From: Patiria pectinifera
Taxonomy: Eukaryota > Echinodermata > Asteroidea > Valvatida > Asterinidae
Length of the DNA: 64,000 bases
Assembly (NCBI GenBank): GCA_029964075.1
Contig: CM057148.1
Location: forward strand, 27,335,916 to 27,399,915
Direction of reading: 5' to 3'
A program made the translations under genes and the position numbers. Positions 33,573 through 46,400 of this stretch are shown one piece after another; positions within the stretch are counted from its first letter, which is position 1, and the number at the start of each line of letters is the position of its first letter. The notes beneath the pieces were generated by a model that made no database searches, was not told where the DNA came from, and was given only the letters and a program-made list of their open reading frames with translations.

Positions 33573-34055
33573 TACTATAACTCATACATATTCATGATCG
33601 AGAGCCGAACTCTCACTGGTCAATTCACCATCACGTACCAGATGTCATTCTTGCTGTTTACCAAACGCGCGCGTGAGGATTCACGCACATTGTTAATACG
33701 CATGCGTAGTAGACTGTCGCATGGGTTACCCGTGCGACAGTCTACTACGCATGCGCTTTACAGAGCAATCGAGGAACTGTCGCACGAGATGCATGGTTGC
33801 ACGGTTCGCGTGAATGTTAATTTCCAGAACTCAATGATGCCGTACTGGAGAAAATTGATAGACCGTGTAAAGTTGTACACATTGCAAACAACTCTATTTA
33901 CAACTGTAACTAGTAACCAAACTGTAACTAGTAACCAAACTAGTAACTCAAGTTGAGCAACAATATTCTTTTGGTGAGTTGTACAAGTTTCCCCGAATTT
34001 TGTGTTAGGTGCATATAATAAAAAAAATGGCAACTGAATATGTATGAGGTATAGA
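33573..34055. mobile_element. MITE with TATACCTCATACATATTCA ends, copy 1
   Basis: The left end CTATAACTCATACATATTCA and the right end TGAATATGTATGAGGTATAG are inverted. The interior holds a near-perfect palindrome of about 55 bp (GCATGCGTAGTAGACTGTCG and its complement, 33698-33756). Copy 2 follows 15 bp later in the same orientation. Non-coding. Confidence 0.8.
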
Positions 34056-34069
34056 AAAACAAAATTATT

Positions 34070-34600
34070 TACTATACCTCATACATATTCATGATCGAGA
34101 GCCGAACGTTCACTGGTCAATTCACCATCACGTGCCAGATGTTATTCTTGCTGTTTACCAAACGCGCGCGTGAGGATTCACGCACATTGTAAATACGCAT
34201 GCGTAGTAGACTGTCGCATGGGTTACCCGTGCGACAGTCTACTACGCATGCGCTTTAAAGAGCAATCGAGGAACTGTCGCACGGGTGCAGTACGCACGCG
34301 CGAACATCGCACATGAGAGATGAATGTTTGCACAGTTCGCGTAAATGTTAATTTCCAGAGCTCAATGATGCCGTACTGGACAAAATGTATGGCCGTGTAA
34401 AGATGTCTCCTGTACAAAAGAAAGTTGTACACATTGCAAACAACTGTATTTACAACTGTAGTAACTGTATTATATTGCAAACGAACCGAACTAGTAATTG
34501 AAGTTGAATCTTTTGGTGAGCTGTACAAGTTTCCCCGAATTTTGTTTTAGGTGCATAATAATAAAACAAAATTCGGCAACTGAATATGTATGAGGTATAG
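34070..34600. mobile_element. MITE with TATACCTCATACATATTCA ends, copy 2
   Basis: Left end ACTATACCTCATACATATTC and right end TGAATATGTATGAGGTATAG. It is about 90 percent similar to copy 1 by eye, with the same internal palindrome at 34196-34252. Immediately followed by two giant hairpins. Confidence 0.8.
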
Positions 34601-34604
34601 TAAA

Positions 34605-34967
34605 ACAAATATAACATGGTTTATTTCGGGTGGACAGTCGATATTAGCTCCCTCGGTATTGGAAGTTGACAAACTAGTTCCCTCGGCTTCGCCTCGGGAA
34701 CTAGTTTGTCAACTTCCAATACCTCGGGGAGCGAATATCGACTGTCCACCCTCAAACCATGTTATATTTGTATAATAACATGGTTTATTTCGGGTGGACA
34801 GTCGATATTAGTTCCCCTCGGTATTGGAAGTTGACAAACTAGTTCCCTCGGCTTCGCCTCGGCTTCGGCTTCGCTTCGCCTCGGGAACTAGTTTGTCAAC
34901 TTCCAATACCTCGGGGAGCGAATATCGACAGTCCACCCTCAAACCATGTTAAATTTGTATAATGTTT
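34605..34967. repeat. Two tandem giant hairpins with TTCCCTCGGCTTCGCCTCGGGAA core
   Basis: Each unit begins ATAACATGGTTTATTTCGGG and GTGGACAGTCGATATTAG and ends with its inverse (CGAATATCGACTGTCCACCC then CATGTTA). Inside, GGTATTGGAAGTTGACAAAC pairs with GTTTGTCAACTTCCAATACC. The loops are runs of CCCTCGGCTTCGCCTCGGG, expanded in the second unit. A third, shorter unit is at 52436-52556. The core is shared with the palindrome at 21.2 kb. Confidence 0.8.
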
Positions 34968-35217
34968 TTCAACAATAATACGCCAGTTACTTTTTTTCGG
35001 AAGGCTGCAAATGATGGACTATAGCTTTAACTCATGATCCGCCCCCAAATCGGCTAGATTTAAAGTAGGTCCACCTCTTAAAACGATTTTTGGAACATTT
35101 TTGTAAAATGTAAAAATTGACAGTTTACATGGTCTTTCAAACACGGCATCAACCTTATGGAACGCGCCTTTTGACATTGTGTTGGGACAATCCTTCACCA
35201 TTTCCCTTTGATGAATT
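34968..35217. repeat. Right half of a host repeat split by the MITE/hairpin cluster
   Basis: GTTTTTCAACAATAATACGC then GCAAATGATGGACTATAGCT matches 53363-53420, where the same repeat is continuous with its left half (53230-53362, matching 33460-33570). The rest shows no gene. Confidence 0.65.
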
Positions 35218-37406
35218 TTAATGTCCCGTCTTCCATTTGTTTGCTAAATATTTAGTTAATTGTATTTGCGTTGTCATCCACATTGACATTGACCCCCCCC
35301 CCCACCCACCGACAGAAATAACATTGGCTTGCATGAAAAGTGTGATGGATTTCTTTTTAATGGGACGCGTTTTTAAAACAATAGAAAGGAAGTTTAATAC
35401 ACCAAGCGTGTTAGGGAGGTGAAAACAAACATTAAAAGGACAACATTAATCCATCCGTGAAGGGATGACAAAACAGTTCATAAAAAAAAGATTTCCAAGA
35501 ACTTTACATACCAACTTTGGTCCGAATGTGTTTGTATTCATAGATCAGAAAGCTGCATACGGAGCTCTTCGAAGCAAGGTTAGCGATGCTGACAGCAAGG
35601 ATGAACGCAGGAATGACTTTATTGGGGAAACTTTCCCAGGTTTGTCCAGTCTGTTGAAAGGAAGTCAATTATTAAATGGTTGTTTTGTGTGTTAAAAAAA
35701 AAGATTACCCACGACAAGGTTGACTTTCTTTAAAAAAAAAGTTTACCTTAACTTCAAAATGACGATTTTCCTTTTAAATTTCTCATTAATTTCAGCCATA
35801 AAAAAGTTATTCAAAATACAAAACAGAAAAAAAAATTGCATTAGCAGGATGGAATGGAGGATGATGGATTTATTAACAATTGCATAAGTCATACTCACAA
35901 CAACCAGGTTGTATATGATGTAGGCCAACTCTATAAAACTTGCCAGAGGGATGACGAAGACGAGCAGTCTCCATTTTTTGTATAACTAGAAAAAATATAA
36001 CAGCACCATTCCCATCAGACCTGAGACATCCTCATAATTATCGACTTTTTGTTTGTTTTAGTTAGATTTCCTTCATTTCATATTCAATAGCATTCAAAAT
36101 TGTGTGGCATTAAAAGGATAGAATGGACTACTTACGAACAAGAAGCCAAAGGCACACATACTCATGGAATATGTAACTCCTACAACCAGCTTCACGATCT
36201 CTACAGTTGCCAATACTGTCTGGTCAATCTTCAGGACAAATACCACGAACGTCAGCTGTCAAAAAGCGTACACAAATGAGCCCATTTAACAAAAGAAATA
36301 AGAACGTTCAGTCTGCGTATTATGTTAATGCACACAGTAAAACATTCACCCCGAACAAAATGGTATGTAGAATGTTTAAACGTGTCATATTAGGCATAAA
36401 CTTAGCATTGAAAACATATATTAAAGATTAAAGTAAACGTGAGCATTCGAAGTGAGCTTCGTGATTTAATTATTTCTTGCCAACACGTTTAGACGTTTAC
36501 AGTACAAAAGCTAACCCATACCAACCTCCAGATAAAGATCCAATAACAGCAAACAGATCACGAAAGGATGTTTGACATTCATATCTATAGCGATAAATGA
36601 CATTCAAAACATAAACAATTTAGTACTACAGTGCTGAAACTTACAAGAAACTCGCAAATGTGCATGTTTCTCTTTTCACCAATTCAAAACATCTTTTACA
36701 TAGCTAAAAACACAGATGAATGGAAACCACCGACCGTTTGAAAATCAGCCGGATGCACAGAATGATAAAACTGGAGTTTTGGAAAAACATTTATTCAAAA
36801 GTTTGCACCAAAAGGGAGTGAAGTAAAAAAAGGCACAAAAACACACACGACCTGCATCCGTCTCTGATATAAGCTTTGTGTGTGAATGTATTCTAACAAT
36901 ACAAAGCACAACGTCATCCCAAAACTTACCGTAAAAACTGATGTTCTGCCTCCAACAAACAAATGAATTTTCGGAGCATTTTTTTTTCAATTTGAAACAA
37001 GTACAAGAAACTAGTCTAAAATCATCATTTTTGTTCTTGTAATCTCAAAATCTCAAGTAACCCAAATGATTGCTACAAATTAACTTTGAAAACTGACGGA
37101 AAAAAACATTCACCTACTACTGTAAGCTTTAAAAGACTTTTTAAGTTCAATTGTAAATTGTAAATAATTCACAGCAACAGCTATTTTGACAAGTGTAGCC
37201 GTGAATTATTTCAAATTTGAAATGCCTTAAAAGCCTCGGAGACGGAGGAAAATCCCTGCTATCCTGTTACGTACTTCAATTTAGAAAATACCTTGATTAT
37301 TTTTCTCTGCTCCACAAGAATTCATTCTTGCTCTTGTCTTCCGGTACTTTTTGAATAAGTGCTGAAGAAATAAAACACTCGGAAGGATACCCAAGACAAG
37401 AAATGC
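35218..37406 (-). CDS. Exon cluster of the multi-pass membrane protein
   Basis: Six exons within 2.2 kb carry the C-terminal five helices. Each has an acceptor with a pyrimidine tract (for example TTCTTTCTTTTGCAG before 37406, TACGCTTTTTGACAG before 36255, TTTTTTCTAG before 35985, CCTTTCAACAG before 35650) and a donor (GTATTT, GTTGGT, GTAAGT, GTGAGT, GTATGT). Only the donor of 36526 (GTTGGT) is weak; a better GTATGG four bases later would break the frame of the next exon. The frame is open across all joins, which is unlikely by chance in this AT-rich DNA. Confidence 0.7.
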
Positions 37407-40400
37407 CTGCAAAAGAAAGAAAATCAATCAATTTTCTGAAGTGTTACTTCAGAAAAAAAACAACATGTGTGAACGTGTATGAAGTAGTTTTTATAAATAA
37501 TAAGAATCAGACTTACAAGAACATGGTTGTCCGAAATCCCTTAAGATGTAAAGTGTGTTATACATTTCCAAATGTGCTTGTAGACTTTTTCATGTTCCTT
37601 CATTAACTGGTGACCTTCATTTACAAATGGCCATGGATTTCTTTGCCAACATGTAAATAACTCACTACTTTGTTTAACAATACTGGGCTGACACGACCAG
37701 TATATTTTTTTTACAAACTTTTTACAAGCAGTTAGCAGCCATCATGGGCGTCTCGAGGGGGAAGGCATTTGCCCCCGGAAAAGCCACACACAAAAAAAAA
37801 GAGAGGCACGAAGTCATAGTGGTGTAAATTTAATGAGTTTTTGTTGGAGGGGGGCAAAATGTCCCTGCCCCCCTCAAAAACTTATAAATCGAATATCTGT
37901 TGAGAAATACAAGAATTTTTTGGGAAAAAATATGTTTTGCCACCCTCTAGAAAAAAATCCTGGCGACGCCCATGGCAGCTATACTTTTACTGCATCATAT
38001 CACAAGCAAATATTTACAGACTGCTTGATGGGAAGAATTAAGTAACGCTTATACCAAGAGCGTCTGGATTAGCGAGACCAATATTTTGAGAGGCAAGGAA
38101 ACCGTGAGTTGCGTTATATTGAATTATCAAGGAATTTATGGATTTCTAGATGTTTGAAATGAAATGTTGCAGTACAAATGATGACCAGTGACATCCTGAG
38201 AAGGTTTCGATGGAATAATTGACATTGTTGACCAAGATTATTGTACATAAACACAAGTGAGATTCTTTAAGTTTAAAGGCAATTTTGTTTGTGTGAAACG
38301 TTGGAGATCTTTAAGGTATTACTGTTTGTATATTTTGGCCAATATTTTTTGGAAATATTAGATTATGATGAGGCGGGAGTCTTTTTGGTAGTGACACTCA
38401 TCATGAGTTTCGTAGCTGTGACTGAACCGTGAAGGCCATCACTACTACACGCACTCACACCACGGAGAGTGTACAGAAGATATTGACAAGACATCATTGA
38501 CATCATCAAGACAAGAGATCACCTGAGTTTTGTAATACGGTGAACTGTATCGTTCGTATATTGCTATTTCTAACAGTTAAAGATTAACTAGTTTGAATTT
38601 GGTTAATCTTAATTGGCAAGACAGAATTTTGTCAATTATTAAATAAAGATTAATTGAAGAGATATCATCTTGAATTTCAATGAAAATTGAGATATGAAGT
38701 TTTCTGTGTCATGTTATAAACTTAAACGTTTTGAAGGCGTCCACAGTTAGTATATTCATTGTATGACTTGCTGGAAAAATGTAGAAGTAATTTAAAAGTA
38801 CTCACACCTTGCGTTTTATTTTAAGTTGAATTAATTCAGAAAAAAAGAAAGATTCGTTTAACTACTATTTTTCTTAGAGTTTTTTTTATTATGAAGATTT
38901 TACAACTGAGAAGAAGGTAAACCTAGTGTATTTTGTGATATACTTTTATTTTTTTTCCGACTAAATACTTTAGTATTAAATAATACTGCACAAGTTGATG
39001 TAAATATAATTTGACGAATTAATAATCCTTTTATGACTTGAGAAGTATTGTAAATGCTGCAAGAAGAAAAAGTGGACCTGTAAATTTAATTATAAGTAAT
39101 AAGTGTGCAAATAGAACTAAACTTGTCATTATTTTGTGTTTGCATTCTAATTCTTATATCTTTCCAGTCACAGTCCTTAAAATAAAAAAGGTAAGTGTGA
39201 CAATAGTCTTCATTTCTCAACTAAATATAAATGATATCTTTGAAGTTGAACAAAAGAAATTGACTGGAGCTATTGCTATGATCATATATCCAGAATAACC
39301 GACAAGACAGGCGATATGTACTTCCACTTCTATGCAGCTACTCGTTTACAGCCTTTCCACAACTTAATGAGGACTGTGGTGTACCGTCTCAAATGGTGCA
39401 CACTTGTGCAGGGTGCTCTGATACATGTATATACAAAGTTGGTGCAAGTAAAAAGTCAGCCCCTATGATCAAGGCGCTGATGGCTCCCTTGAACTGTTCC
39501 ACAGCGGGCAGCTCAATGATGTCTTGGGGGAGCGCATTGCAGTCCCGCGAAGTTCTTGAAAAGAAGCCTTGCCTGTAGTTGTCAGAACGGGAGCCAAATC
39601 TGTGTTGATGTTGTTGCCGTGTTGTACGGAGTCTTGGTTGGAAGTAGGCTGGGATTGGTATGGCTATTTTATTATGATAGACCATGGTTAAGCGGGATTG
39701 CCGGCGCATCTCCTCCAATTGTGGGAGCCCTAGATCATCTCTCATTCTCGTAACGCTGGCATCACGATGGCAGTTTCCGCTTACAAAGCGTACTGCCCTT
39801 CTCTGAATATTTTCAAGATGGTCGATTTGATTTTGTCTGTAGGGATCCCAGATGATGGAGGCGTATTCCAGTTGCGACCTTACCAATGAAGTGTAGGCCT
39901 GTTGTTTGATGTGTGATGAGCATTTGCTGATGTTTCTTCTTAGAAAACCCGGTGTTCTCCCTGCTTTAGCTGCTATTGCACAGATGTGTGGCTCCCAACT
40001 ATGTATGTTGTTCATGAATTTCTACTCCAAGATATGCTTGACTAGACACAGCTTGCAGGATGTCACCTCCTAAGGTGAAGTTTTGGATGATAGGCTGTTT
40101 CTTCCTATGAATCCTCAAACGTGCTTAAGCTGTCAAGATCTTTTTGTTACTTAGTAGCATCATCTGTTGTTTTGATTTTTTGATCAGCGAACAGCTTAAT
40201 GGTTGAGTCTATCTTGTCCCCGATGTCGTTGATATACAGTAGGAACATCAACGGTCCCAGCACTGTGCCCCGAGGTACCCCAGAAGTACTACTTTCTGTG
40301 TTTTTGTGGTAAGCCAAGTCTTGATCCATGCATTGGTCTTATCTGTTACTCCATAATATTCAATCTTCTTTAGTAAACGTTGATGGGCTACCGTGTCAAA

Positions 40401-43400
40401 TGCCTTGGAAAAGTCAAGTATCAGAACATCTGTTTGAATGCTGTTATCCAGAGATCTCGTGATTTCCTCCAAGGTGTTGACAAGCTGGGATTCGTTAGAG
40501 TGTTGTTGTCGAAATCCATGTAGGTATTGGACAAGTAGTTGGTGATTGTCATTGTGCTCCATAATAGAGAAATAAATCGTAGCTTTGCTCACGAAGTGAC
40601 GAAAACCTCGAAAATCGATTATTGTTCGATTTTAAGATTTACTGCCCTGTTTATTATAGTTATTCTCTGGCGTCTACCAAATGCACGCAGGGGCAGACGA
40701 CGAATGACTTTTCCGGATGTGATTGCGAGGGATACAGGACTACTGTTTGAAGACCTAAGTAACGCCATGGCAGACGGAGACACTTGGCCCGACATTGTCG
40801 AAAGCATCTCGGCTGCGGCCGCAGGATGATGATTATAGTTGTCTCGAGGAACAATTTGACTAAGTTTCGAAGCGAAATATTGTTTACTTTCTTAATTATT
40901 GTAAACAAGCATCTGACAAAAAGCTAGACTTGAAATCAAATCTGTAATGAGTGGTTTTAATCGCGTCCGCCGCGCGCGACTGCCAAGCTCTGTGTCGGGG
41001 GTACGACGTACCGCATGCTGTCCTAGTAGCGGGGACGCTACGTACATTTTCGACCCCATGCGTGTGCGATCCCATGCGTGTGCAATCCCATGCGTGTGCT
41101 CTGTGTATGCATTACAGACTTGAATAACTCGTTGTCAGTTTGTGCATAGGCAATGAGACTTGCTACCAAAATTGGACGGAGCAGTCTGATTGGTTAAGAA
41201 TCAAGAAAATATGAATATTCAACAGGCATCTCTTAGCCGATGCGTTTTGGCTTGCACGACAACACACACAAGTTTACATACACACCTGGGCCCAATTTCA
41301 CGGCGCTGCTTAACAGTCAGCAGAAAAGTTGTGTTTAGCATAGCAGAACAATTTGCTAACCTTAAGCACTATTTCACGGGTTGTGTGTGCTAACGGTCGC
41401 GCGTGCATGGCGATTTCTGTTGTAACGTCACTAAGTTAAGCAAAATGTTCCTCTGAGGTAAGCATGCCTTTTGCCGTGCTTATGCTTACGGTCTCCATAA
41501 ATTAGACAGAGGCTCTGTTAGAAAATCGTGTGCTTAGCAGCGCCGTGAAATTGGGCCCTGATTATCGCGGCATGTGAGTGTAGTCTTCACAAAACATTCT
41601 CAATCGCTTACATCAAATTTCTTCGGATTTCCTATCGCCCAACGTTAAAATGGAGCTGTTAAAAGCTAGCACCGAAAGGTATAGAGGTTCCATTGACCAT
41701 GGGTTGCGAAAATTGGGGATTTCCAGTGCTCTGAAACCCAAAAAAACTGAGGCAATTACAAGTTTTCTTGACGGCAACGACACCTTCGTGAATCTACCCA
41801 CCGGCTACGGGAAACCCCTGATATACCAGCTAGCCCCTTTCTGTATCGACTTCATAAAGGGTCTGAGAACTTTTTTTTTTACTTGCACAAACATTTCTTG
41901 AAACATGACATTATGGTCACAATTACAAATGTAAAAATAGAGAAACCGCCAACGAGTTCGTTTTCAGGGTGATTAGTTAAACTACAACAAACCACAAGCG
42001 CCAAAAGAGTTTACGTTTACAGTCGGTGCGCATTTCATTTTATGAAAGGGGTTTACAATTATTCGTAACAGTTTCAACTTCCATAATTACTTAAATATTA
42101 CTCCTTTTTATTCAAAGACAGTTGCAAAAGTACTAATATTATCTACAATGTTATACTCTTTTTTACTGTAATTTTAAAAATAGGACTGCCAAATCAAATG
42201 GAAACTTCAAATGATCGTGTAATAATTACCCCTATATTTATAATGGATGTTTCTTCGTAAGCCAGATGGGCTACCATTGGCCCTCGCTATGGAAACGTCA
42301 TGCATATGCATTGCAGTGGCTGCATATATGAATATTCGCTTGAAAACGTCTTAGTCAAGTCGTTAGACACAGACTGACCATGCCGCGCGGTAGTACATTC
42401 TTTTGCAAGAATGGATGAAAGTTTTATTATTTCGGATGTACATTGCTACCCAACCCCATGACGGTTACTGTCTCTTCTGACAATCGAGTATTCGGGGAGG
42501 TTAATCTCTTCGTCGGAGATTGAGGAGTCACAAAATGTTTAAACAGATGATATCAAATGGATTTGTAGACATTAATATCTTAAAATGGTCTATTTTATTC
42601 ATAATACTTCTTACATTGAAGTGGGCAAATGAAAAACCGCCTGCAATTTGATTTTGAATGATGCCATCTATTAAGTTTACTTTGGAATCCTGCTCTGTGG
42701 GTTGAATAGTTCTCCGACCTTCTTCAGATATCGGTTTCATTCTTGGTATTGTAGTCGATGATGGGCGTAATGGGTCTCGGATTGGGTCAGCTTAGGTCGT
42801 GGTTGGTAGTGGATTGGCTGACGTCGCTTCGCCTGTCGTTGAGGGTAGTACTGGTTGGATAGCCGGAAACCCGTCGAAGCATCTGGGCTATCTCCAATCG
42901 GTTTCTTGAGGGCATCAGAGTACGACAATGCACCAAAAGATGTTCTCTGCGGCTTCAATTCAGTCGATAGTGCACGTCGATATGTGTTCTCTGATTGTCT
43001 GGCTATGTGCTGTAGAAGGTTTTTGGCCAAAAGGCGTACTCCTGTGGTGTTGAGATGGACGCCGTCTCAGACAAGATGGTTCGAAGTTATGTTTCTGTTG
43101 TCGATAAAGTCCCAGTTGTTACGCTGTGCGATTAATTTCAGCAAATCATTTGAATCATCGACCTTCTAACGTTGGGAGACTGTCTGGTTTTTGCGATGAA
43201 TGATTGATGAAATCGTCACTGACTTTAATTGCAGTGTTTCACCGAGTGAAGTAATCTTTGCAGCAATGGTTTCCGCATTGTCGGAGGTGTTGTTGGTTCC
43301 AACATGAAGAATTATGTCAGAAACATTGTGCTTGCCTGACAGGAGTTTGGTGTTCAGAGCGATGTCCTCGATCTTTGCACCGCGCATGGTATGGCAAATG

Positions 43401-46400
43401 ACTTTCTGTTTCCTACTCAGTTTTCTAGGTTGTAGTCACTTGATCACGGTGGCTGGGTTGGGAGTAGGTGGTTTTGTCTTTGCAGTGTTCCGTTCTTTGT
43501 GCTTTTTGCGATACTGGACCAGCTGCTCGTGGAAAGAGGTCTTGGTTGTTGAGGGGTGAGGTGGTTGGGGAGTGGAGAACATCCCTAGTTTCTTGCCAGG
43601 CTGGACACTGGGTGTCATGGCCTGGTAGTAGGAGTCGATCAGCAACTCGGCCTCAGTCCGCAGATCGTCGATGCTGTCGTCGATGGTGGCGGGACGGACA
43701 TTCTCCATGGCTAGTGCAGAAAACCGGTCGGCTGTTGACACCGCTGGACTGGCTTGGCTCGTGGATGCATATGGATGGTTCTGGCTCAGCGCACAGGGCG
43801 GTCTTATAGCAACAGAGCCGTTGCCAGCCCAATGTTGCTGTTTCCTCATCGATGGTCGAGTGGGTGAGGCGCACTCTTAAATCTCCCGGGAAAAAGATGT
43901 TGACAATTTCTCCGGGTCAGATAAAAGTGACCCTTTTCCGGGTCGGATTTCCCAGCCCAAATGACGTCACGACACGACACGCTCTTTAATTGGATAAAAA
44001 TGGTCACGTGATTTGCTTAAATCGTGCGCGAGCGGCTGGGCCGGCCCGACGCCATTTTGTTTATCAGTAACCGAAACGTATTAAAACGACGGTGAAAAAA
44101 ATCGTAATAACATAAACTGGTACAGCGGGATCTGTGTGGATAGGCGGATGTGTTTTAAGGTATCCTTACTGTATTATTTGCCACATTTTTGACCTACTGG
44201 GGTTTAAGCATTTTGCGTAAAACCTGTAAGATATGGACATTCACGGCAAGCTAACCCTGACCGTTAGTTTTTTCATGGCATACATAATGTACGTTCGAGC
44301 CTCGAAACGTGGTAGAGTAGCCTACGTGTAGTTACAGTATAGCACACTGTATAGGTTCTGAATGAAGCAGTGTTAGACGAGTTTGGAAGGGAATTTGTCG
44401 TATGATAAATACCCTCAAGTAATGTCGTACGTGTTCTTCAATTTGATTTTTTTTTTCAAGGGGAGGGGGTTGCATGGCCATGGTTGAGAGGCTGGGCTGT
44501 ACTGGCTGAACTGTACTGTACTGTAGTGCTATTAGTGATACTGATTGATACTGATTGAGCATCAATCATGTAAAATATATCTGGCATGTAAGTTTGAGGG
44601 AAGGTAAACATGCGAGGGGGGTTGGTAGGCGTGTTTCACAGAGTGCTGCCACCATGACAGCTCGTCGTTCTTAATTGTTCGGCTTATCCTGTATAGTCCG
44701 GACGTTCCTAGTTGCAACGTTAACATCTTTCTTGCCTTTGTTGCGCTTTCGAGTAAGAGTATTTCTATTTTATCGACCGCAGGGTTTGGTAATCGGCTCG
44801 TCGCGTTTTACGAGCAGAATAGTGTGGAAGGAGCTTTGTTTGGGAATCTTTTAGTCCACCCCCTCCCCTTTCGGGGAATGCAGTGCTGTCCCAGTGGGCT
44901 GCTTTGCCACTCGAGCAGGATACGAGCTGCATCGTTGTTCCACAATCGAGTGCAAGACGACCATCACATCACACCCAATCCGCCTGCGTGGAGGCTCCTG
45001 GCCAGAGCCTCCCATTGGTATCCTTCACCTGCCCCCGTCTTTATTTGTCCCTATCCGTATGGCTTTTCCAGAGAGGGAACAAAATACTTGCACAACGATT
45101 AGCGGTAACGAGGTTGTGCGGGCCCGACACTCCTCTCTCTTGCCTCTCGATATACGACTGCAGGTACGCTGCCCCAACATGCAACAGATAGACACGGGCG
45201 AAGCAACTGGCCAGGATCCGCAATCGTGGACTTCCCACGCAGCTGGTTGCAACATCTGTCGCAGTTCATCCACCTTCACCCATTTGAGTTCGACCGCGAC
45301 CGCCTAATACTGGGATGGGACAACTTTGCACAGGACTATTTAGTCCATAGCAGGGGCAGTGGTGGACAAGGCGCCAGGTATGTGTCCACACGCCGGTGGG
45401 CCTGCACACAATGTCTCTTGGGTCCACTGCTACTCCGATATCTCCTGCAGCTCAGCCTGGGATCGCCGGATGCCCTGTGACCGTGTGCTGCTGCAAGGAG
45501 TCACTGCTGGAGTCTTGTTGGTGGAGAGGCCATGTACTGGCAGGGGGAGACTCAAACACTCGGCTCCCCTTTTAGCCCAGGATGGGGCTAGCCAGCAGTA
45601 ATGTTGTGCAAACCCGACCCGAAACCGACGGGTCGGTTTGGCCTCGTCAACCCAGCCCGATGCACATCACTATAGCAGCAGTTGAAGGTAGAAAGTGAAG
45701 TGTACAATACAAACTTCAACCAGAGGTTCGCATTTGTTGAGTTACAAACGCAGAGTGGTCGGGCAGACAACTATTTTATTGAACACTGCCCAGTACTTTT
45801 TAAGCTATGAATATTTTTGTCAACACAAACAATCACGAAACAATTACCTTTCCAGTACAACCAATAATTTTGTTTAAAAAATGTTCTGATAAATTTCAGT
45901 ATACATTTTTATTTGTACACGTATATGAAATTTCTGGTTTGATCACGCCAGCCGAGAAAAACGGAAGTGAATACTGATGTAATTCGGAGAGGATACATGT
46001 CCATCTGAACCTAGTCGGAGATTATTATCATTGAAAGTAAGTTCACATCTTTTTCCACTTTTAAATCATCAGGCACTTCCGGTTTGGACCGGAGGGAAGG
46101 GTTACGTGATTATGCACATAATATCAAAAATGGAGACCTTGGATTATTCTCCTGTAAAGACTATATCTGAATTTTTGGTTGCGTTTAATCTGATAATTGA
46201 TCCATCGTGTCGTCATTACCAGAAACCTCAAGATCTATGTTAACTTTACTATTTGAATCAAAAATCTGAATGAAGTCTCTGGCGGTTTATATTTTAGCGC
46301 TATTTTTTTGTGAAGTTTAAAAATCTTTTCATTGTAACTCCCGGTCTGGTGGCATCATCCATATTTTCTCCTGAATTTGTTCTTAGCATGAAGTTAAATG

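Noticed and set aside
44824..45480. ORFs of up to 137 codons in several frames
   Set aside because: The GC-rich stretch lowers stop frequency in all frames; no domain, no splice sites and no consistent frame.
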